From positions 53,205,980 through 53,269,979 of the forward strand of contig NC_068575.1 in the NCBI RefSeq assembly GCF_025698545.1: a stretch of DNA of 64,000 nt. The letters are read 5' to 3'. Positions 22,381-36,200 of the stretch are shown piece after piece (positions within the stretch are counted from its first letter, which is position 1; each line of letters starts with the position of its first letter). Source of the stretch: Gossypium raimondii (taxonomy: Eukaryota; Streptophyta; Magnoliopsida; Malvales; Malvaceae). The position numbers and the translations under genes were made by a program. Under the pieces are notes generated by a model. It was not told the origin of the DNA. It did no database searches and saw only the letters and a list, made by a program, of their open reading frames with translations.

Positions 22381-23700
22381 CTTCTCAAAATTAGGCACAT
22401 GCTTGACATCTGACTAATCTGCTGCAATTTGTTGTAGCAGATTAAACTAGTTTCATATTTAAGGAGCTTGAATACGAGCAATCTTATTATGTTTTATTTA
22501 GTTTTGCTACTTTAGTTTCAATTCAATAAAAAAGTGTGATTTGAGCGGATTTTATGACCTTAGGGGTCAAAGGAGGCCTAAAGGAAGACTAACGTACTTA
22601 GTGAGTGTGCAAGACACCATTCAAAGGCACGAGGACTCAAGATTTGTCGCAATGTTACAACATAAGGAGTTTAATGTTGCAACATAGTGAACAGAGTGCC
22701 AAAATACCAAGCCTACCTTTGGTGTCGTGACTCACCCTTGAAGTTGAGCTTGAGCTAAGCAAACTGCCTTCAATGTCACGACATAGGTAGTGGATGTTGC
22801 GGCATCGGCCCTATACGTGAAAGTATTAACGGCCTGAAGGTGTTTTGGTCCGCACAATGAAAATTAAAGTAAACACGTCAATCGGCCTAGCGTTAAAGAT
22901 GATGCCAACCCTAACATTATAAAAAGGCTTATTAAACACTTGAGAAAGGACCTCTTTTGTAACTTATAATTTTCCTTTCAAATTAGTTTTCAGTTTTTAC
23001 TTCTTTTTAGACTTAGGATTTATTTCAGTTTGTTTTCATTCATGACATTCGAGAATCTAATTTGTGGATTCAGCTAAACAAGTTGTGAATTTTTGCGCTT
23101 CAATCAATCAATACAATTAGGATTTCTTCTTAAACTTTTATTCTTGATTTGTTCTTCATGTTTACTTTATTTATCAAGTTTACATTGTTTTATGAAATCC
23201 ATAAGGAACTAATCCTCTTATAGGGGATTAGTGAGTTGAAGTGTGAGTAATCAATTTATATGTAGAGTTTTTTAGCGTATTAGTTGTTTGGGATCGCTTG
23301 AGCGGCAAAAATGTGCTTGTCGTTGAAACGAATTAGAGAGGTTGTCATTTATGAATTTAATCGAAACGAATAATATACAAAATAATTAAATAAAACTATA
23401 ATATTGTTAAACAAACGTATTGGAAAATTTAGAACAAAACTTGAGAGAATTGAGAGAGTTGAGAGTTTAGAAAGAATTGAGAAAGTTGAATTTAAGTGAA
23501 AAGAATAAAAAATGGCCTAGCATTTATAGGGGGAAAAATTATTGTTGGGGTAATTAAAAAATTTTACCATTGCCAACGTTCAAAAAAATGATCGTTGGTT
23601 GAAAACGACGACTAAACACTTTTACAAATTCTCCCAAAAAAAACAATATATTTCCCTAATTAAAAAATTTATCTAAAAGACCAATAAAAAAAACGGCTTA
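22381..23700. other. Non-coding retroelement-like DNA
   Basis: No protein domain is visible. Features suggest an old LTR or leader: a TATA-like CATTATAAAAAGG near 22915 followed by a T-rich leader, and repeated ATGTTGCAACATA/TGTTACAACATAAGG words near 22640-22690. I could not place LTR ends. A purine-rich GAGAGTTGAGA repeat lies at 23435-23490. Confidence 0.35.
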
Positions 23701-26700
23701 TATGTCTTATTTAGCCAAGATATAGTGTAAACATGGTGTCATAGTTTTCATTATTATATAGTTTCTCATGACGACAGCATCTCTAACTGATGTTGGAGAT
23801 GGGTGAAGGGACAGTGCATGGCCTATAACAAAAGAAGCATATTTTGGATTCCATTTACGAGGGGGAATGAATAACAGTAACACCATGTCCGGATCCATGC
23901 TCTTACTTTACCAAAGCCAACTGACGTGGGCAGTTAAAACTACAATGGCACTCAACGTTTTATCCATCACCATTCATATACTTGAACGGAATTAATGGCA
24001 CCCGAAGAGAGACGGCCCCTGCATTATCATTCTTGCTTCTATAATTTAATGTACTGCTGTAGTAACATAAATTTTACATCACATGATTTGTGGGCTCCGA
24101 GTCTTTGGATAAATGTCAAGGACCCACTTACAACTCTGGATCAACAACCCTTGCCGAATGCCAACGAAGGTGATATATATCCCAACCATTCTCGATCGTA
24201 AGCCTTAATATATAGGCCTGCATATATAATTTTGGTTTTCGCTGTTTTAATTCATTTGGGTCAGACAAATATTTTTATTAAGATTCGCTCTATTCTCTAC
24301 ATTTAAGGTCATTTCTTTCATCTTGAATTATAAATTTCATTTTATATAATATAAAATAAATCAGCTTGGTTGGCATGGATACATGATTCGTAATATCTGG
24401 AATAAAATCTTGGGATATCCTGTCAAGCTGAAAAGGTGTTAATTTGAGGGCAGGGCAACGAAGTCGAAATCCACCATGAAAGGAAGCAAAGCAAAGGGTG
24501 AGGGAAAGTTGACCTTTTCCGTAAGAGCTAGCTAGCTCAATCCATATTCACGAAAACACTTGGTGCTGAAGCTGCATCACGCAACTGCACAACACAGGCT
24601 TTAGTCCCTTCTGATAAGAGCTAAGGGGACCTTGGTGGGCCATCTCTATGGATTCTGAAATCTTTAGATGTTGTCTTCTAACAATATTGTTCACCCAAGC
24701 AGGATTATTTACAGCCATCTTTTTTCTTTTCACTCCACCAACTTAATCATTTCGATCCCCTCAAATGCTATAATTGGAATTAATTTTAAACTATTGTACT
24801 ATCTATCATTTGAGCTTTTCTTCCTTGATTATAATTAAGCTTCAATCCTGACGGTATTAATTAGTCTAATAAGGTGATACCATAATGAAAATGGGAAGTG
24901 ATCACATTATTATAAGGTTGCAGTGTCTAGTTTATACATACAGATAACCAGTTAATATGAGGAGGATAATGAGGCTAAACTAAACTACCCTTAGGTAAAG
25001 CTAACATGACTACTAATAGTTAAGAAACCTATATGTGCATGGTAAAAAACAACTACTAAATTTTGATCCTCAATTGATTACAGTCACAGATGTTATGTCT
25101 TCCCAATACAGGTTGTTCATTGAAGTCTACTTTTGACAGAAAATAAAAAGAGATTCTATTAAGGCAAAAAATGACGAGACGAGATAAAAGGAGATCCTAT
25201 ATCGTGCCTATCTTAAGCTATATGTTGGTCCAGCAAGATCAAAGCAGGTTACCCGTTTAAACCCTAGCCAATTCGTAGCCATTTAAGAGCTAGGTTACAT
25301 GATTTTGGTAGCTTAACCACAACCACCAGTCTATCCTATATATCTTGAGGGTTATGTCGTATTAGAGCAAATAAAATCTAGTTTTGGACAAGGCAGTATA
25401 TCTACTGGCCGACTACTTCCTGACAAGACCATACTTAATTTCACTTTTCAGTGACCTCTGATTTACCTAGAAGTTCACTTTAACATATCCGAACTGAGTG
25501 GCTGAGCAGTCTATTCATGTTTGGGAAGCAACATGCAGTTGTTAATGCAACTCTAAGGTTTTAACTTGTGAGGTACATTTTTTTAGGTTAGCCGAAAAGA
25601 TTCAACTTGCTTTGATGTTTTTCATTGACAAGGGGTAATAAAACAGGCAGATGGCCCCTACAAGATTACTTTGTTGGATCATGTACTTATTAAATGACAT
25701 TCTGCATTATTTCGTTGTAAGAGAAATGATAATTGGGGTGAAGGATGTTTTTAAAAGTCAAAAACCATAGAGATTCTTCTATTTGATTTTTATTTTCTTC
25801 TATCAGAATTTAGACGTTAGGGTGCTCTCTTTTTATTAGGAAATACCTATCATGATGAACACTTGAGTATTATTTCAAAAGATTTAAGTTAGGGTGCTCT
25901 CTTTTTATTAGGAAATACCTGAATGGATACTCCATGATGTCACAATTGTTACAATATATTATGGAACTAGGCAATTTAAAGGTTTAAGTTTGACAAATAA
26001 GAACCTCAGAAATATAAAAATGGTGGCTTCAAACTCCAGGAACCTTTTTCTTGTGGGTCATTCTTTCAAAGGCGCACTAATGAGAAATACAATTTGCCTT
26101 TAATCAAGCTAGAACTTGAAAAAGGGGGAAAAAAACACCATAAAAGTTCCCCACATATGAATTCCTAGTGCTGAAGCCTTTTGAAAGCCCTTTAAAAAGC
26201 ATAAAAACTAGAAGACAGACAAGAAACTAAAGAAAAACTCGAACTGGGCCATCACCTGTACTTTGATGTCCTGAATCCAACAAAACATTCACATTTCACA
26301 GTGAAATGATCCCTTCATCTCCCTCTTCTTTTGGCGCTTAAAATCAGGGGTTAAGACTTTAAAGCATATATATATTTGTTACTTTGGGTACATGATAGCT
26401 AGCAATATTATAATTTTGCTCCTTATGAATTATATAAGCTCCCCAAGGTCGTCCTGTATGTGGATCTCAGCTAGCTTTACATGAAACAAAAGTGAAAAAA
26501 GAGCAAGGGAATTATCCTAATTATATCCTGGGTGGGCCGATTAAACCACTCAATGAGTTTTTGTACAATTACTTGAACCAAACAACGGAAGGAAGGGCGA
26601 TATGACACCATTAACCGTGGTGGGGGCAGAGCTAGCCTGCTGAGGTGTATTTTGGGAATGATGTGAAATCGTTTTTGTGCAAAGCATGGTGGGAAAGGAA

Positions 26701-29140
26701 GGAAGCAAACTATAAGCAGCACACATGGGGGGAAAACAATGATGTCTCACTAAAAAAATGTGGGGGCAAATACCCTAACAGCGTCAAGAATATGCCGTAC
26801 AGAGCAAACAATTCTAATCAATGTTTCAATCGAGATGTGGCTACACACATGTATATCGTATAGGATTCTTCGTACAATTTAGGTGGCCGGCATGCGTTGT
26901 CTGAGGTTTCCCTAGTTGGCCGTTCCAGGGGATAAACCTCATCATGGAAATGTTCTCATACCCCTCTAAAGACTTAACCCTAATTGCCCACTTGAGATTT
27001 CTTATCCTAATCCTTCACATAGAGATTAATTACTGATACAGATCTACGGATTTCAAAGCTATTGCTGAAGATGTATTTAGAAAAACAGTTGGATATTTTT
27101 AGTGAAATAAACAGGAAATGCATGCCAATCAAAGCTGGATTATGGGAGACACTGTGATCATTAAAAACCTTGGATGATAGGTGATGGATGAGAGTATGTT
27201 ACTGCTCACGGTAGTGGCAGACAAGCATTCCAATGGATGAGCCAACGGTGTTTTGAAACGTGTTGCGAAACAGCGACAGTCATATAGTATGCCTATGCCA
27301 AGTACAACAAATGATTTAGTTCTTTTCATAGTCCAATTGGGAAGATAAAAGTTCATGTGTCATACGTCGTGCTATGCTACTCCCTCACCAATCCCATATG
27401 ACCTTTTTCTTTTAAAGAAAAAGAAAAGGCCCTACTTTAATCTTCTTTGGATTGGCCTACACCCCAGTGCACATATTCAATTGGAGAAGGAAAATGCTCA
27501 ACCTGATTATTAGTTTTCTCTACGAAACCCGTCCCAAATGACACCGCAATTAACCCTAAAAATGGCAAAGAGGGGTATATGTATAGAGTAACACCAACGT
27601 CAAATTTTCACTATGTACTGTGATCTTATCACTTAATCCTCGTTCTGAGTATTGATCATCCTACTGGAGCTCAAATGCATAGAATATATGTAGCCTATGA
27701 GTAATAAGCCTTCCTTAACCAACTGCTGGCTAGCTTTTTTTGGTATAAGTTTTGGACGGATTCTTTAAGCTGCTTGATTTGAAACCTGTCCTATGCCTAT
27801 GCTAAAATAAAACAAGTGAGGTTAGGATTCCAAACGATAAAATGTCGAAGATTTAGTACATCAGGCGAATAATCCCCAGAGTTTTCCCCTACAAGTAATT
27901 ACGGTATTTCCTGTAAAAAAAAATAGTGGTTTAGATGAAACAAGCTCTCTCTCTCTTTCTTTTGTAATTTACTAGAAAAAGGAGATCTAGAGGATGATTA
28001 ATACCCTGAAATATTTAGGTTTTTTTTCCTGAAGCATTGGTTGCTTAATTTGTCATAGGTGATGACAATTCGTATCTGGGTTCTTTGAATCGGGGTTATC
28101 TAGAGGATGATTAGTAGCATGAAATGAGTGGTGCGAGGGGGAAGATTCGTGCATCACATAGGCCTAACCTATATATTCAGCGAGCTCTAGCTTATACAAA
28201 CAACTTTAGCCAAGATTATGAAAGAAACCAACCTAACTAATACTTTGACAGCTATAAGAAGCTATTTCATGTATATGAATCTGAAAACTAGGTGATAGCT
28301 CTTAGCAATCAGGACACTGCATGAAAATGTAGCATTTCTATTCACGGCTAGGCATAAAAGCTAATCTGAGCTATTTGGTTCATACAAAGGCGTATAACAG
28401 CTACCCCCCTCATCTCTTAGATGGGCTACATATAACTTTCCCTAACATTAGTGAATTGAGTCTTCCATCAGGTTTGATTTGCATGCGGTTGCTAGGAGGT
28501 TATATCAACCATTAATTTAACTCTCAGAAATCACAGATATACATAACTGTTTTCTGCACATTTAATAAAGAGAAAAAGGATTTATATAAGATGGGTGATG
28601 ACGAAAATAAATTCCATAGTGCTGCATGATTTATATGGGTTTTAGGGTCTGATCACTGATGTTGTGTTGGTTGAAATAATTATGCAGGCGCGTGCGAGAA
28701 ATTTGACAAATAAAGGGAGGCAGGCAAGGCAAGGGGGACAATCTTAAAATATAATATAACATCTTTGCCCACAGTTGAGACAATGACCCTAAACCCCCCG
28801 TCTTTCTCGGGCTCTTTTCTTCAATGATTCACCATCACATGGATCCTCCTCTGGACAAAACTGTGCCTGACAAGCTGAGTCTTTCACAGGTTAACAGCAT
28901 TTCTTTCCACCACTGTGTACACAAATAGTAATTACCCATGAAAAAAATTTGTACGGCGGCCAAAGCAATAGTTTTTGTTTTTAACTGACATGTAAGAAAT
29001 TGTTACCATAGCATAGCACCAAAATTCTGCACAACAATCATAGACTTTCACTTTTCAGGTATAACCCACTACTCATCGACTCCACTCAACTGGCCAGTAC
29101 CCATGAAAAATGAATGAAGTAAAGGCGGAAAGATCAAGGC
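23701..29140. other. 5.4-kb intergenic region upstream of the zinc-finger gene, no gene recognised
   Basis: The DNA looks less repetitive than the preceding 23 kb. No open frame resembles a known protein; frames of 60-81 codons (for example at 23707-23898, 24548-24733 and 26477-26722) lack family features. It holds a 33-bp direct repeat (25816-25920) and a CT run near 27947. Distal regulatory DNA or an unrecognised non-coding transcript cannot be excluded. Confidence 0.5.
25816..25920. repeat. 33-bp direct repeat, 72-bp period
   Basis: The identical 33-bp sequence beginning GTTAGGGTGCTCTCTTTT occurs at 25816-25848 and 25888-25920. The spacer copies are not alike, so this is a short duplication rather than a full tandem repeat. 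Confidence 0.85.
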
Positions 29141-29149
29141 AGTGTGAGC

Positions 29150-29157
29150 TATAAATA
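29150..29157 (+). promoter_or_regulatory. TATA box of the zinc-finger gene
   Basis: TATAAATA lies 53 bases upstream of the ATG at 29210, implying a short 5' leader of roughly 30 nt if transcription starts 25-35 nt downstream. Confidence 0.6.
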
Positions 29158-29209
29158 CAGGGCAGACAGATCTTATATAAATTATATAGCTCGATCTTTC
29201 TTCATTATA

Positions 29210-29752
29210 ATGGCAGATAGCTCGATCCCAGCCAGGTCATCTTCACCAGTTAAACCCTCTTCATCGTTGAAGTTATTTGGTTTTTCACTAACTGATCAGC
29301 CAGACGAAGTTTTAGAGAAAGCTGAAGGTTTTGGAGAAAGCAGGAAGTTCGAGTGTCCATTTTGCCACCGAGTATTTGCCAACTCTCAAGCACTAGGGGG
29401 TCACCAAAATGCTCACAAGAGAGAGCGTCAGAAAGCTAGGCGTGCCCAGTTTCACAGCCAACAACGCCTCATAGCATCCGCACCTGTTTTAAGCTCCCAC
29501 TCCTTAAGGCCCACGTTTCCCAGAGGCTTCACTGGCAACGCTGCTGCTAAAATTGTATCGCAACCATTTTATTGTCCATCACGCCCACTGTTGCTCCCCT
29601 CCACTCCTTCTCAGTACCCTCCTCGAATTTACGTAGCACAGCCACTGCATTTTGCCACAGCAGCACCCGCATTAACTGATTTTTCTGGTCAATTACCCGA
29701 GGCTGACATAGGCCTCGATCTTCATCTTAAACTTTCCCCTTCAGGTTGTTAG
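29210..29752 (+). CDS. C2H2 zinc-finger transcription factor, GIS/ZFP5/ZFP6/ZFP8-like
   Basis: This intronless gene encodes 180 residues. The N-terminus carries the SLKLFGF motif (residues 19-25) typical of the Arabidopsis GIS/ZFP5/ZFP6/ZFP8 group. A single C2H2 finger follows (C49, C52, H65, H69) with the plant-specific QALGGH helix (60-65). The middle is Pro/Ser-rich. The C-terminus has an EAR-type repressor motif LDLHLKLSP (169-177). Members of this group act in the nucleus in gibberellin and cytokinin control of trichome initiation. The in-frame stretch upstream of the ATG at 29210 was not used because it overlaps the TATA box. Which group member is orthologous cannot be decided here; a role in trichomes, or in fibres if this is cotton, is inference. 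Confidence 0.88.
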   Translation: MADSSIPARSSSPVKPSSSLKLFGFSLTDQPDEVLEKAEGFGESRKFECPFCHRVFANSQALGGHQNAHKRERQKARRAQFHSQQRLIASAPVLSSHSLRPTFPRGFTGNAAAKIVSQPFYCPSRPLLLPSTPSQYPPRIYVAQPLHFATAAPALTDFSGQLPEADIGLDLHLKLSPSGC

Positions 29753-29762
29753 ATCCTATAAC

Positions 29763-29794
<32 letters not shown>

Positions 29795-29795
29795 G
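29763..29795. repeat. (CT)n(AT)n microsatellite in the 3' region of the zinc-finger gene
   Basis: About eleven CT units run directly into about six AT units, starting 11 bases after the stop codon, so they probably lie in the 3' UTR. Confidence 0.9.
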
Positions 29796-29952
29796 TATAT
29801 CTGCTTTTGCATTTTCCTCTCTTTGGTTAAATTTGTCTTGGAACGTGTTATATCTTTCATTGAAACATCTTCCAATGTATTTAAGAGTAATTTTCCGGGC
29901 AGTTCTAGTCTTCAAGCTCTCTTATGCCGCAGATGATATGATGTAAAACAAT

Positions 29953-30575
29953 TGAGGGTTATTAATTAAATGACAGAATTTTGTGTAGTTAGCAGAGATT
30001 AAGAATGTTAAGTGGGACAACATGACAAAGGAGGCATCATTTCAGGATTGAAAATGAACTTGTGACTAAGATGTGAACTCGTGAGGAGTAGGATATATTT
30101 AGGATTCAAAATCAATTGTCTTACGCCATTGCATTGACTAGTTGAATTGTATATCTGTGTTCAACATTCATGTAGGTAGGCACTTTATAGCTAGCGAAAA
30201 TACCAGCTGAGAATTTAGAATAATAAATCCCGCAGAGTAGCTTTTGCTGCATTCATTACAAATTCAACAGAAAATGGAACAAGATATTTCATTTAATGGT
30301 GTTCCCAAGCATGAAGTTAACTCAGCCCTCTAGAGGATGAATCTAAATGGGCAGATTGTTGATTTGCAATCATTATTTTCATCCCTTTATTTTCAAGAGA
30401 ATAACTCCTAACTTCTGGTCCTACACTCACATTGAGCGTACACTTTCTTCTTCCCTCTCAGAAGAAATGCAATTTAAGCCTAAGTAAATAGCAGTGAAAA
30501 AGTATTCAAGTTTTTAATAAAGTACAGATTTCCTATAAAAACATGATTGAGTAAGTTTGATTGTTTTTCAGTGAT
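29953..30575. other. Intergenic DNA, nothing recognised
   Basis: This stretch between the zinc-finger gene's 3' region and the MITE cluster has no coding similarity or clear repeat. Confidence 0.5.
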
Positions 30576-31896
30576 AAGTTACACCAACATCACTAAATTA
30601 TTAATATTCACTTTCATCGCTCTATTTTAAAAAATTACAAATTAATCATTAAATTATTTTCAATTTGATCGCTCTCAATATAATTTAATATTTTTTAATA
30701 AAAACAATTAAATAAAGAGTAAACTACCAAAATAATCACTTTTGTTTACCTCGAGTTACATTTTAGTCATTTATGTTTGAAATGTTACGTTTTAGTCACT
30801 TACGTTATCGCGTTCTAATAGTTTAGTCACTGAGCCGTTAACGGTGTAACGGTAAGCTGCCGTAGCACATTAAATCATCATTTCAAACAAAAATTTTAGG
30901 TTAATTTATACAATCGGTCCCCATATTTTTTCGTCTTGAGCAATTTAAATTTTTTTCTTTTATGTTTTTTTTTTAACTTTTTTTTCTTTATTTTCCATTC
31001 TCTTTTGCTTCTCCATTTCTTTTTTGATATAGTGTTTTTTTTATGTTTTCCAATTGTTAAAACAAATTCCTATACTTTTATTTTTTTGAACAATTTAATT
31101 TTTTCGAGTGAGGCAAGTTTGTGGACTAGTTTTAACAAACGGAAAATATAGAAAAGCTACGTTAAAAGAAATGAAGAAAGGAGAAGCAAAAGAGAATGGA
31201 AAAAAAAAAAGGAGAGTTAAAATAACATAAAAGATTTAATATTCCACGTCAGCTTACTGTTATATCGTTAACGGCTCAGTGACTGAAATGTTATAACGCA
31301 ATAACGTAAGTAACTAAAACGTAACATTTCAAACATAAATGACTAAAATGTAACATGTGGTAAACAAAAGTAACTATTTTAATAGTTTACCTTTAAATAA
31401 AATCAACGAGGGTGTTATTTTATATTCTAGATCTCAACCAAATTAATATCCTAGGTTTTTATTTAAATTTTCCCGCTTAAGTAGCCAATTAATCAGCTAC
31501 AAAGAAGGAAATCAATCACTGAAAAACTTTTTTTCCATATTAATGGTTTGCATCAATTCACTCAACAAGATAAAACTTATATTGTTAGTAAAGTTTGTTA
31601 ATTTCTTTTAAATATTATGATAAATTTTTGGTTTCTTTTATTTGGTTGAGAGAATATAAAATAACTTATAGTATCTTTTATTTGACTGTTTCAATTAAAA
31701 TTTTATTAAATTAAGCTTAGAGTGATCAAATTATAAATTTATTAATAGTTGAGTGATTAAATTGTAAATTTACTTATCCTCACATCTAATGTCCATTAGA
31801 AATGTAATGGGCTAGTGAGCAATTTGTAACTTTTTGAAGTTAAGTGACCAACGTGTAAATTTACTAATAGTTTAGCGACCTTAGGTGTAGTTTACA
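30576..31896. mobile_element. Old MITE split by a second MITE
   Basis: The left end (AAGTTACACCAACATCACTAAATTATTAAT near 30577) and the reverse complement of the right end (GTAAACTACACCTAAGGTCG, ending at 31896) are imperfect inverted repeats. Without the nested element (30717-31392) about 640 bp remain. No clean target duplication was identified. Confidence 0.5.
30717..31392. mobile_element. Mutator-type MITE nested in an older MITE
   Basis: The perfect 9-bp duplication TTAAATAAA occurs at 30708-30716 and 31393-31401. The arms are long inverted repeats: the left GTTTACCTCGAGTTACATTT and CGTTAACGGTG stretches pair with the right TAACATGTGGTAAAC and CGTTAACGGCTCAGTGACT stretches. The centre is T-rich then A-rich and has no gene. 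Length 676 bp. Confidence 0.82.
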
Positions 31897-31920
31897 TTTC
31901 TCTAAAATAAATGAAAAGAA

Positions 31921-32200
31921 GGCTAAAATATGTCATAAGTCCTATTTTCTTCACAAATTTAGAATTTAGTCCCTCTACTTTTTAAATTTCAAAATTCAAG
32001 TCTAACTGTTAGTACTATTAAAATTATTTTAATAAATTCAGGTTCATCACGACGTTATTTTTTAGTTATATAGCTATCAAGTGAGTTTTTTAGATCACAC
32101 CCAAAAATCTGAAAGTTAAAAGATCAAATTCTTAAAAATATAGAGATTAAATTCTAAATTTATGAAAAGAAAAATATTTATGGCATATTAAAAAAAAGTT
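31921..32200. mobile_element. MITE, same family as the one at 47046
   Basis: The left end GGCTAAAATATGTCATAAGTCC and the AATATGCCATAAATA reverse complement near 32190 form inverted ends around repeated TTTAGTCCCTCTACTTTT-type words. It resembles the element at 47046-47398 in the CTP synthase intron. Confidence 0.5.
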
Positions 32201-32604
32201 AAAATATCATTTGTTTTGCCTCGGTAGAAAAGATGTATTTTCTAAGATCATGGATTTGGCTAACGAGCACATTACAATTAAAACCCTTTTTAAAGAAAAT
32301 CACACACGTAGATGATAAAGATTCTCTCCTCCCTCTCTCGAGTAGGACGTTTTCTTTTAGTAATTTCTAGCTCAATCTCTTGCCTGTTTTCCATGTGTCA
32401 AGTGAATGCTACCCTCTCCCTGCACCAGAGGCTACGCTAGCGCGAGGGCCTTGCTCTCTCTTTAAAAAATGAAGAAAAATTGTTTAGTTCTTTTATAATG
32501 GTTTAAGGGTTAAAAAAGATATCAAACAATTGGTTATTTATAATAAAAAAAAAGTGTAGAAGCTTTAGTGATAAAAGATCAATTTGTTTTTTTCATTAAT
32601 AAAA

Positions 32605-33222
32605 TGTTAGTTTAAATCTCCGGTGAGAAAAATCTCGAACACACGAACGAAACTCGAACAGAAAAAGAAGAAATAGGACAAGACTCCAAGGCGTGTATCA
32701 AACCACTATCTTTAAGGTTCTATTCGCCCCCACCTATCTTCGGTGTACAAATGAGTTTCAAGCAAATTAGCCTCAAGGATACAATGAAGCCAATGACTAT
32801 TTGCGTTTTGCACTGACGAGAATAGTCCACTACACATTGAGCAATGTATAACAACAACTCAATTTCTACAAAGGATTTCTGCAGTAATACTTTATAGAAT
32901 AATCTAATAATATTAGAAAATGAAGGAAGAGAAAAAAGAATATTAGAATTTGTTGGTGTGTTTTCCAAATGAAGTCTCATTCCTATTTATAGGAATTTTC
33001 ATGTCTCTTCATAGAGGCATCTTTCATCAATAGGTGTCTTTCTTAATAATAATGTCTTTAAAATAAACACATAATTATTCATTTAATATTATAACTATTC
33101 AAATAATATTCTTTAAATAGTTATAATTCTTTTCAAAAATCAAATAATATAATCTTTTGATTAATTACACCCATTCATTTATAGTTATTGGAACACTATA
33201 AATATTTGAAAATGTTCCAACA
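32605..33222 (-). repeat. 3' LTR of the copia element
   Basis: TG...CA bounded (on the plus strand TGTTAGTTTAAATCTC ... GTTCCAACA). It is collinear with 40207-40824 over the full 618 bp. Confidence 0.93.
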
Positions 33223-36200
33223 ATCTCCCCTATTTTCAAAATATTTTAGATTTTGATATTCTTGGAAATCAATTTGTATAAATGAAGGTATCTTACGATT
33301 GAACCTTCACTCAGTGAATATATGTTAAAGTTAATCGAATGGTAGACTAAGCTTTGAACCAACTAGTCCATTTGAATAACCGAACACGTCTCACACAATG
33401 ATTTCAACATCGGTCAATGCATAGTATCTAGGGACACTATTATGACCATGTGTCTGTGTCCTCTTTTCATAAGTGCTGTCAAAGCCAAGCCCTTGAGCTC
33501 CTAAAAGCGGCCACACTTCCACTCACATAGGTAGATCCCATCAAGAGTGTTCCCGTAATTATAACACTCTAACATATTTATGTTATGGGTCCATTAAGAG
33601 TACATTACTCATATTTTCCTTATCATTACGGGTACCTAACACTTTAATCTTAGGATGGATTTATTTATAGTGCTAACAGTCACATACTAATGATGTGCTT
33701 TGTCTCATTGAACTCAAGACTTGACGTTATACCAAGTGTTGAGTCAAGTTTCCATCATGGGTGACTCTAATTAATGGGCTTTAGTCTCATCCCTTTTGAG
33801 GTCCTTTTTTTACTGCATCTCTAGCAAGATTTTTTTGTCAAATGATCCGCTAAATTTTCACTTGACCTCACATAATTAATAGTGATCACTTCATCAGAGA
33901 TTAATTGTCGGACATAACTATGTCTTAATCCAATGTGTCTAGACTTTCCATTATACACTTGGCTATATGCCTTTGCTAGAGTAGCCTCACTATCACAACG
34001 GAAGAAATAGGTGAAATTGGCTTAGGCCATAAAGGTACATCATAAAGCAAATTTCTTATCATTCTGCTTCTTTAGATGTAGTGGCTAATACAATAAATTC
34101 TGTTGTCATGGTGGAATCAATAATACATGTTTGTTTCTTGGAACCCCAAGAAATGGCTCCTCCACCAAGAATGGAGATCCATTCACTAGTAGATGTATGA
34201 TCTTCCAAACTTGTAATCCAACTAGCATCCGAATACCCTTCTAAAATTGGAGGATATCCATTATAACACAATCCATAGTTAATAGTTTTCTTTAAGTACC
34301 TAAGTACTCTATTCAAAGCTTGCCAATGCAAACTACTTGGATTACTTGTGTACCTACTCAATTTTCCAACAACATATGCAATATCTGGTCTTGTACAAGT
34401 CATTATGTACATAAGACAACCAATTAGACTTGCATATTTCAATTGATCGATTTACCTACCAGCATTAGATACTAATTTTATTTGAGGATCCAAGGGTGTA
34501 GATGCCGGTATACAGTTGAAAAGATCAAACTTTTTAAACACCGTTTCAATGTAATGTGATTGTGATAAAGCTATAGTACTTTCATCTCGAGTTATTTTAA
34601 TCTCAAGAATAACATCTTTTACACCCATATCTTTCGTAGCAAAGTTGTTTGACAAGAATTTCTTTGTGTTTTCTATTTGTTCCAAATCTGTGCCAAAAAT
34701 GAGCATGCCATCTACATATAAGCAAATTATGACACCTTTTCTATTTTCAAATTTGCTATATATGCACTTATCGGATTTATTTATTTTATAGCCATTAGCT
34801 AAAATAACATTGTCAAACTTTTGATGCCATTGTTTTGGTGTTTGTTTAAGTCCATATAAAGATTTAACAAGTTTACATACCTTATGCTCTTGTTCCGAAA
34901 CAACAAATCCTTCCGGTTGTTCCATGTACACTTCCTCTTCCAATTCACCATTTAAAAATACAGTTTTAACATTCATTTTTTGAACAACCAAATTATATAT
35001 AGAGGTAAGTGATATTATGAGTCTAATTGTAGTAATTCTTGCTACTGGAGCATAGGTATCAAAGTAATCAATACCTTGTTTTTGTGTAAAACCTTTGGCT
35101 ACCAACCTTGCTTTAAATTTATCAATGGTTCCATCGACCTTTATTTTCTTTTTGAAGATCCATTTACAACCTATTGGTTTGGAACCTGGTGGAAGATCAA
35201 CTAAGATCTAAGTTTGATTTCTCATTATTGAATCCATCTTATCATTTATTGCTTCTTTTCAAATAGCAGAGTCTTGAGATTTCATTGCCTCTTCAAATGT
35301 AATATCAGATTTCATATTATAACAATAAGGTATATTATTGCATATACTTTCATCCTTTCCTTCTACAAGAAACATAATGAAATTTGGTCCAAAATCTTTG
35401 ACCTTTTTAATCATCTTACTTCTCCTTAATTCTTGATAAGATTCATCATTATTATCAATTTGTTCCAATGGAGTCTCATTCTCATTTGAAGAATGAATCA
35501 ATTGTTGTGGCTGTAATTGTCTTGATATAAAATTAAATCTATTTTCATCAAAAATAGCATCTCTTGATTCAATAACAATATTAATTAAAATTGAATCATT
35601 TCGTTCAATTACCATGAACCTAAATACCTTGTCCCCCTAACCCTAAACCGTCGCCAGAACATGGTTACAGAGCATTACCGGATATGTCAGATAACTTATA
35701 ACCAATTTAAACATCATTCTACAAGCATAATCACAAAACTCATATACTTAACCTATACATCACCTAGGTACATGCCACATTATCAAAACAAAGATACATC
35801 ACTAAAATTTATCTGAGGTCGGGATTGCTTTGGATGCTGGAGTGGACACTGGCTTTCTACTAACCTGCGTACGGAAACAACCATACGCTGAGTATGGGTA
35901 TACTCAGTGGTATTGCCATAATTCAAATTTATAACATTAATCGATAAATTATATACATTCAATTTATGCCTAAAATTATTCATTAATTATCTCATGTTTT
36001 AAATCAACTTGATCATTAATATCAATAGGCAATATTTCACTATCTATCAATAAGCAATATTTCACTATCTCAATTTCATTGAATTTTCCACATCTCATTC
36101 CAATAGTTCATTTCAATTCATATACAATTCATTCAATTTATCACTATATTCAATATCAATTCTATTGCAATTTGTACTCATTAATATCATATAACAAAAA

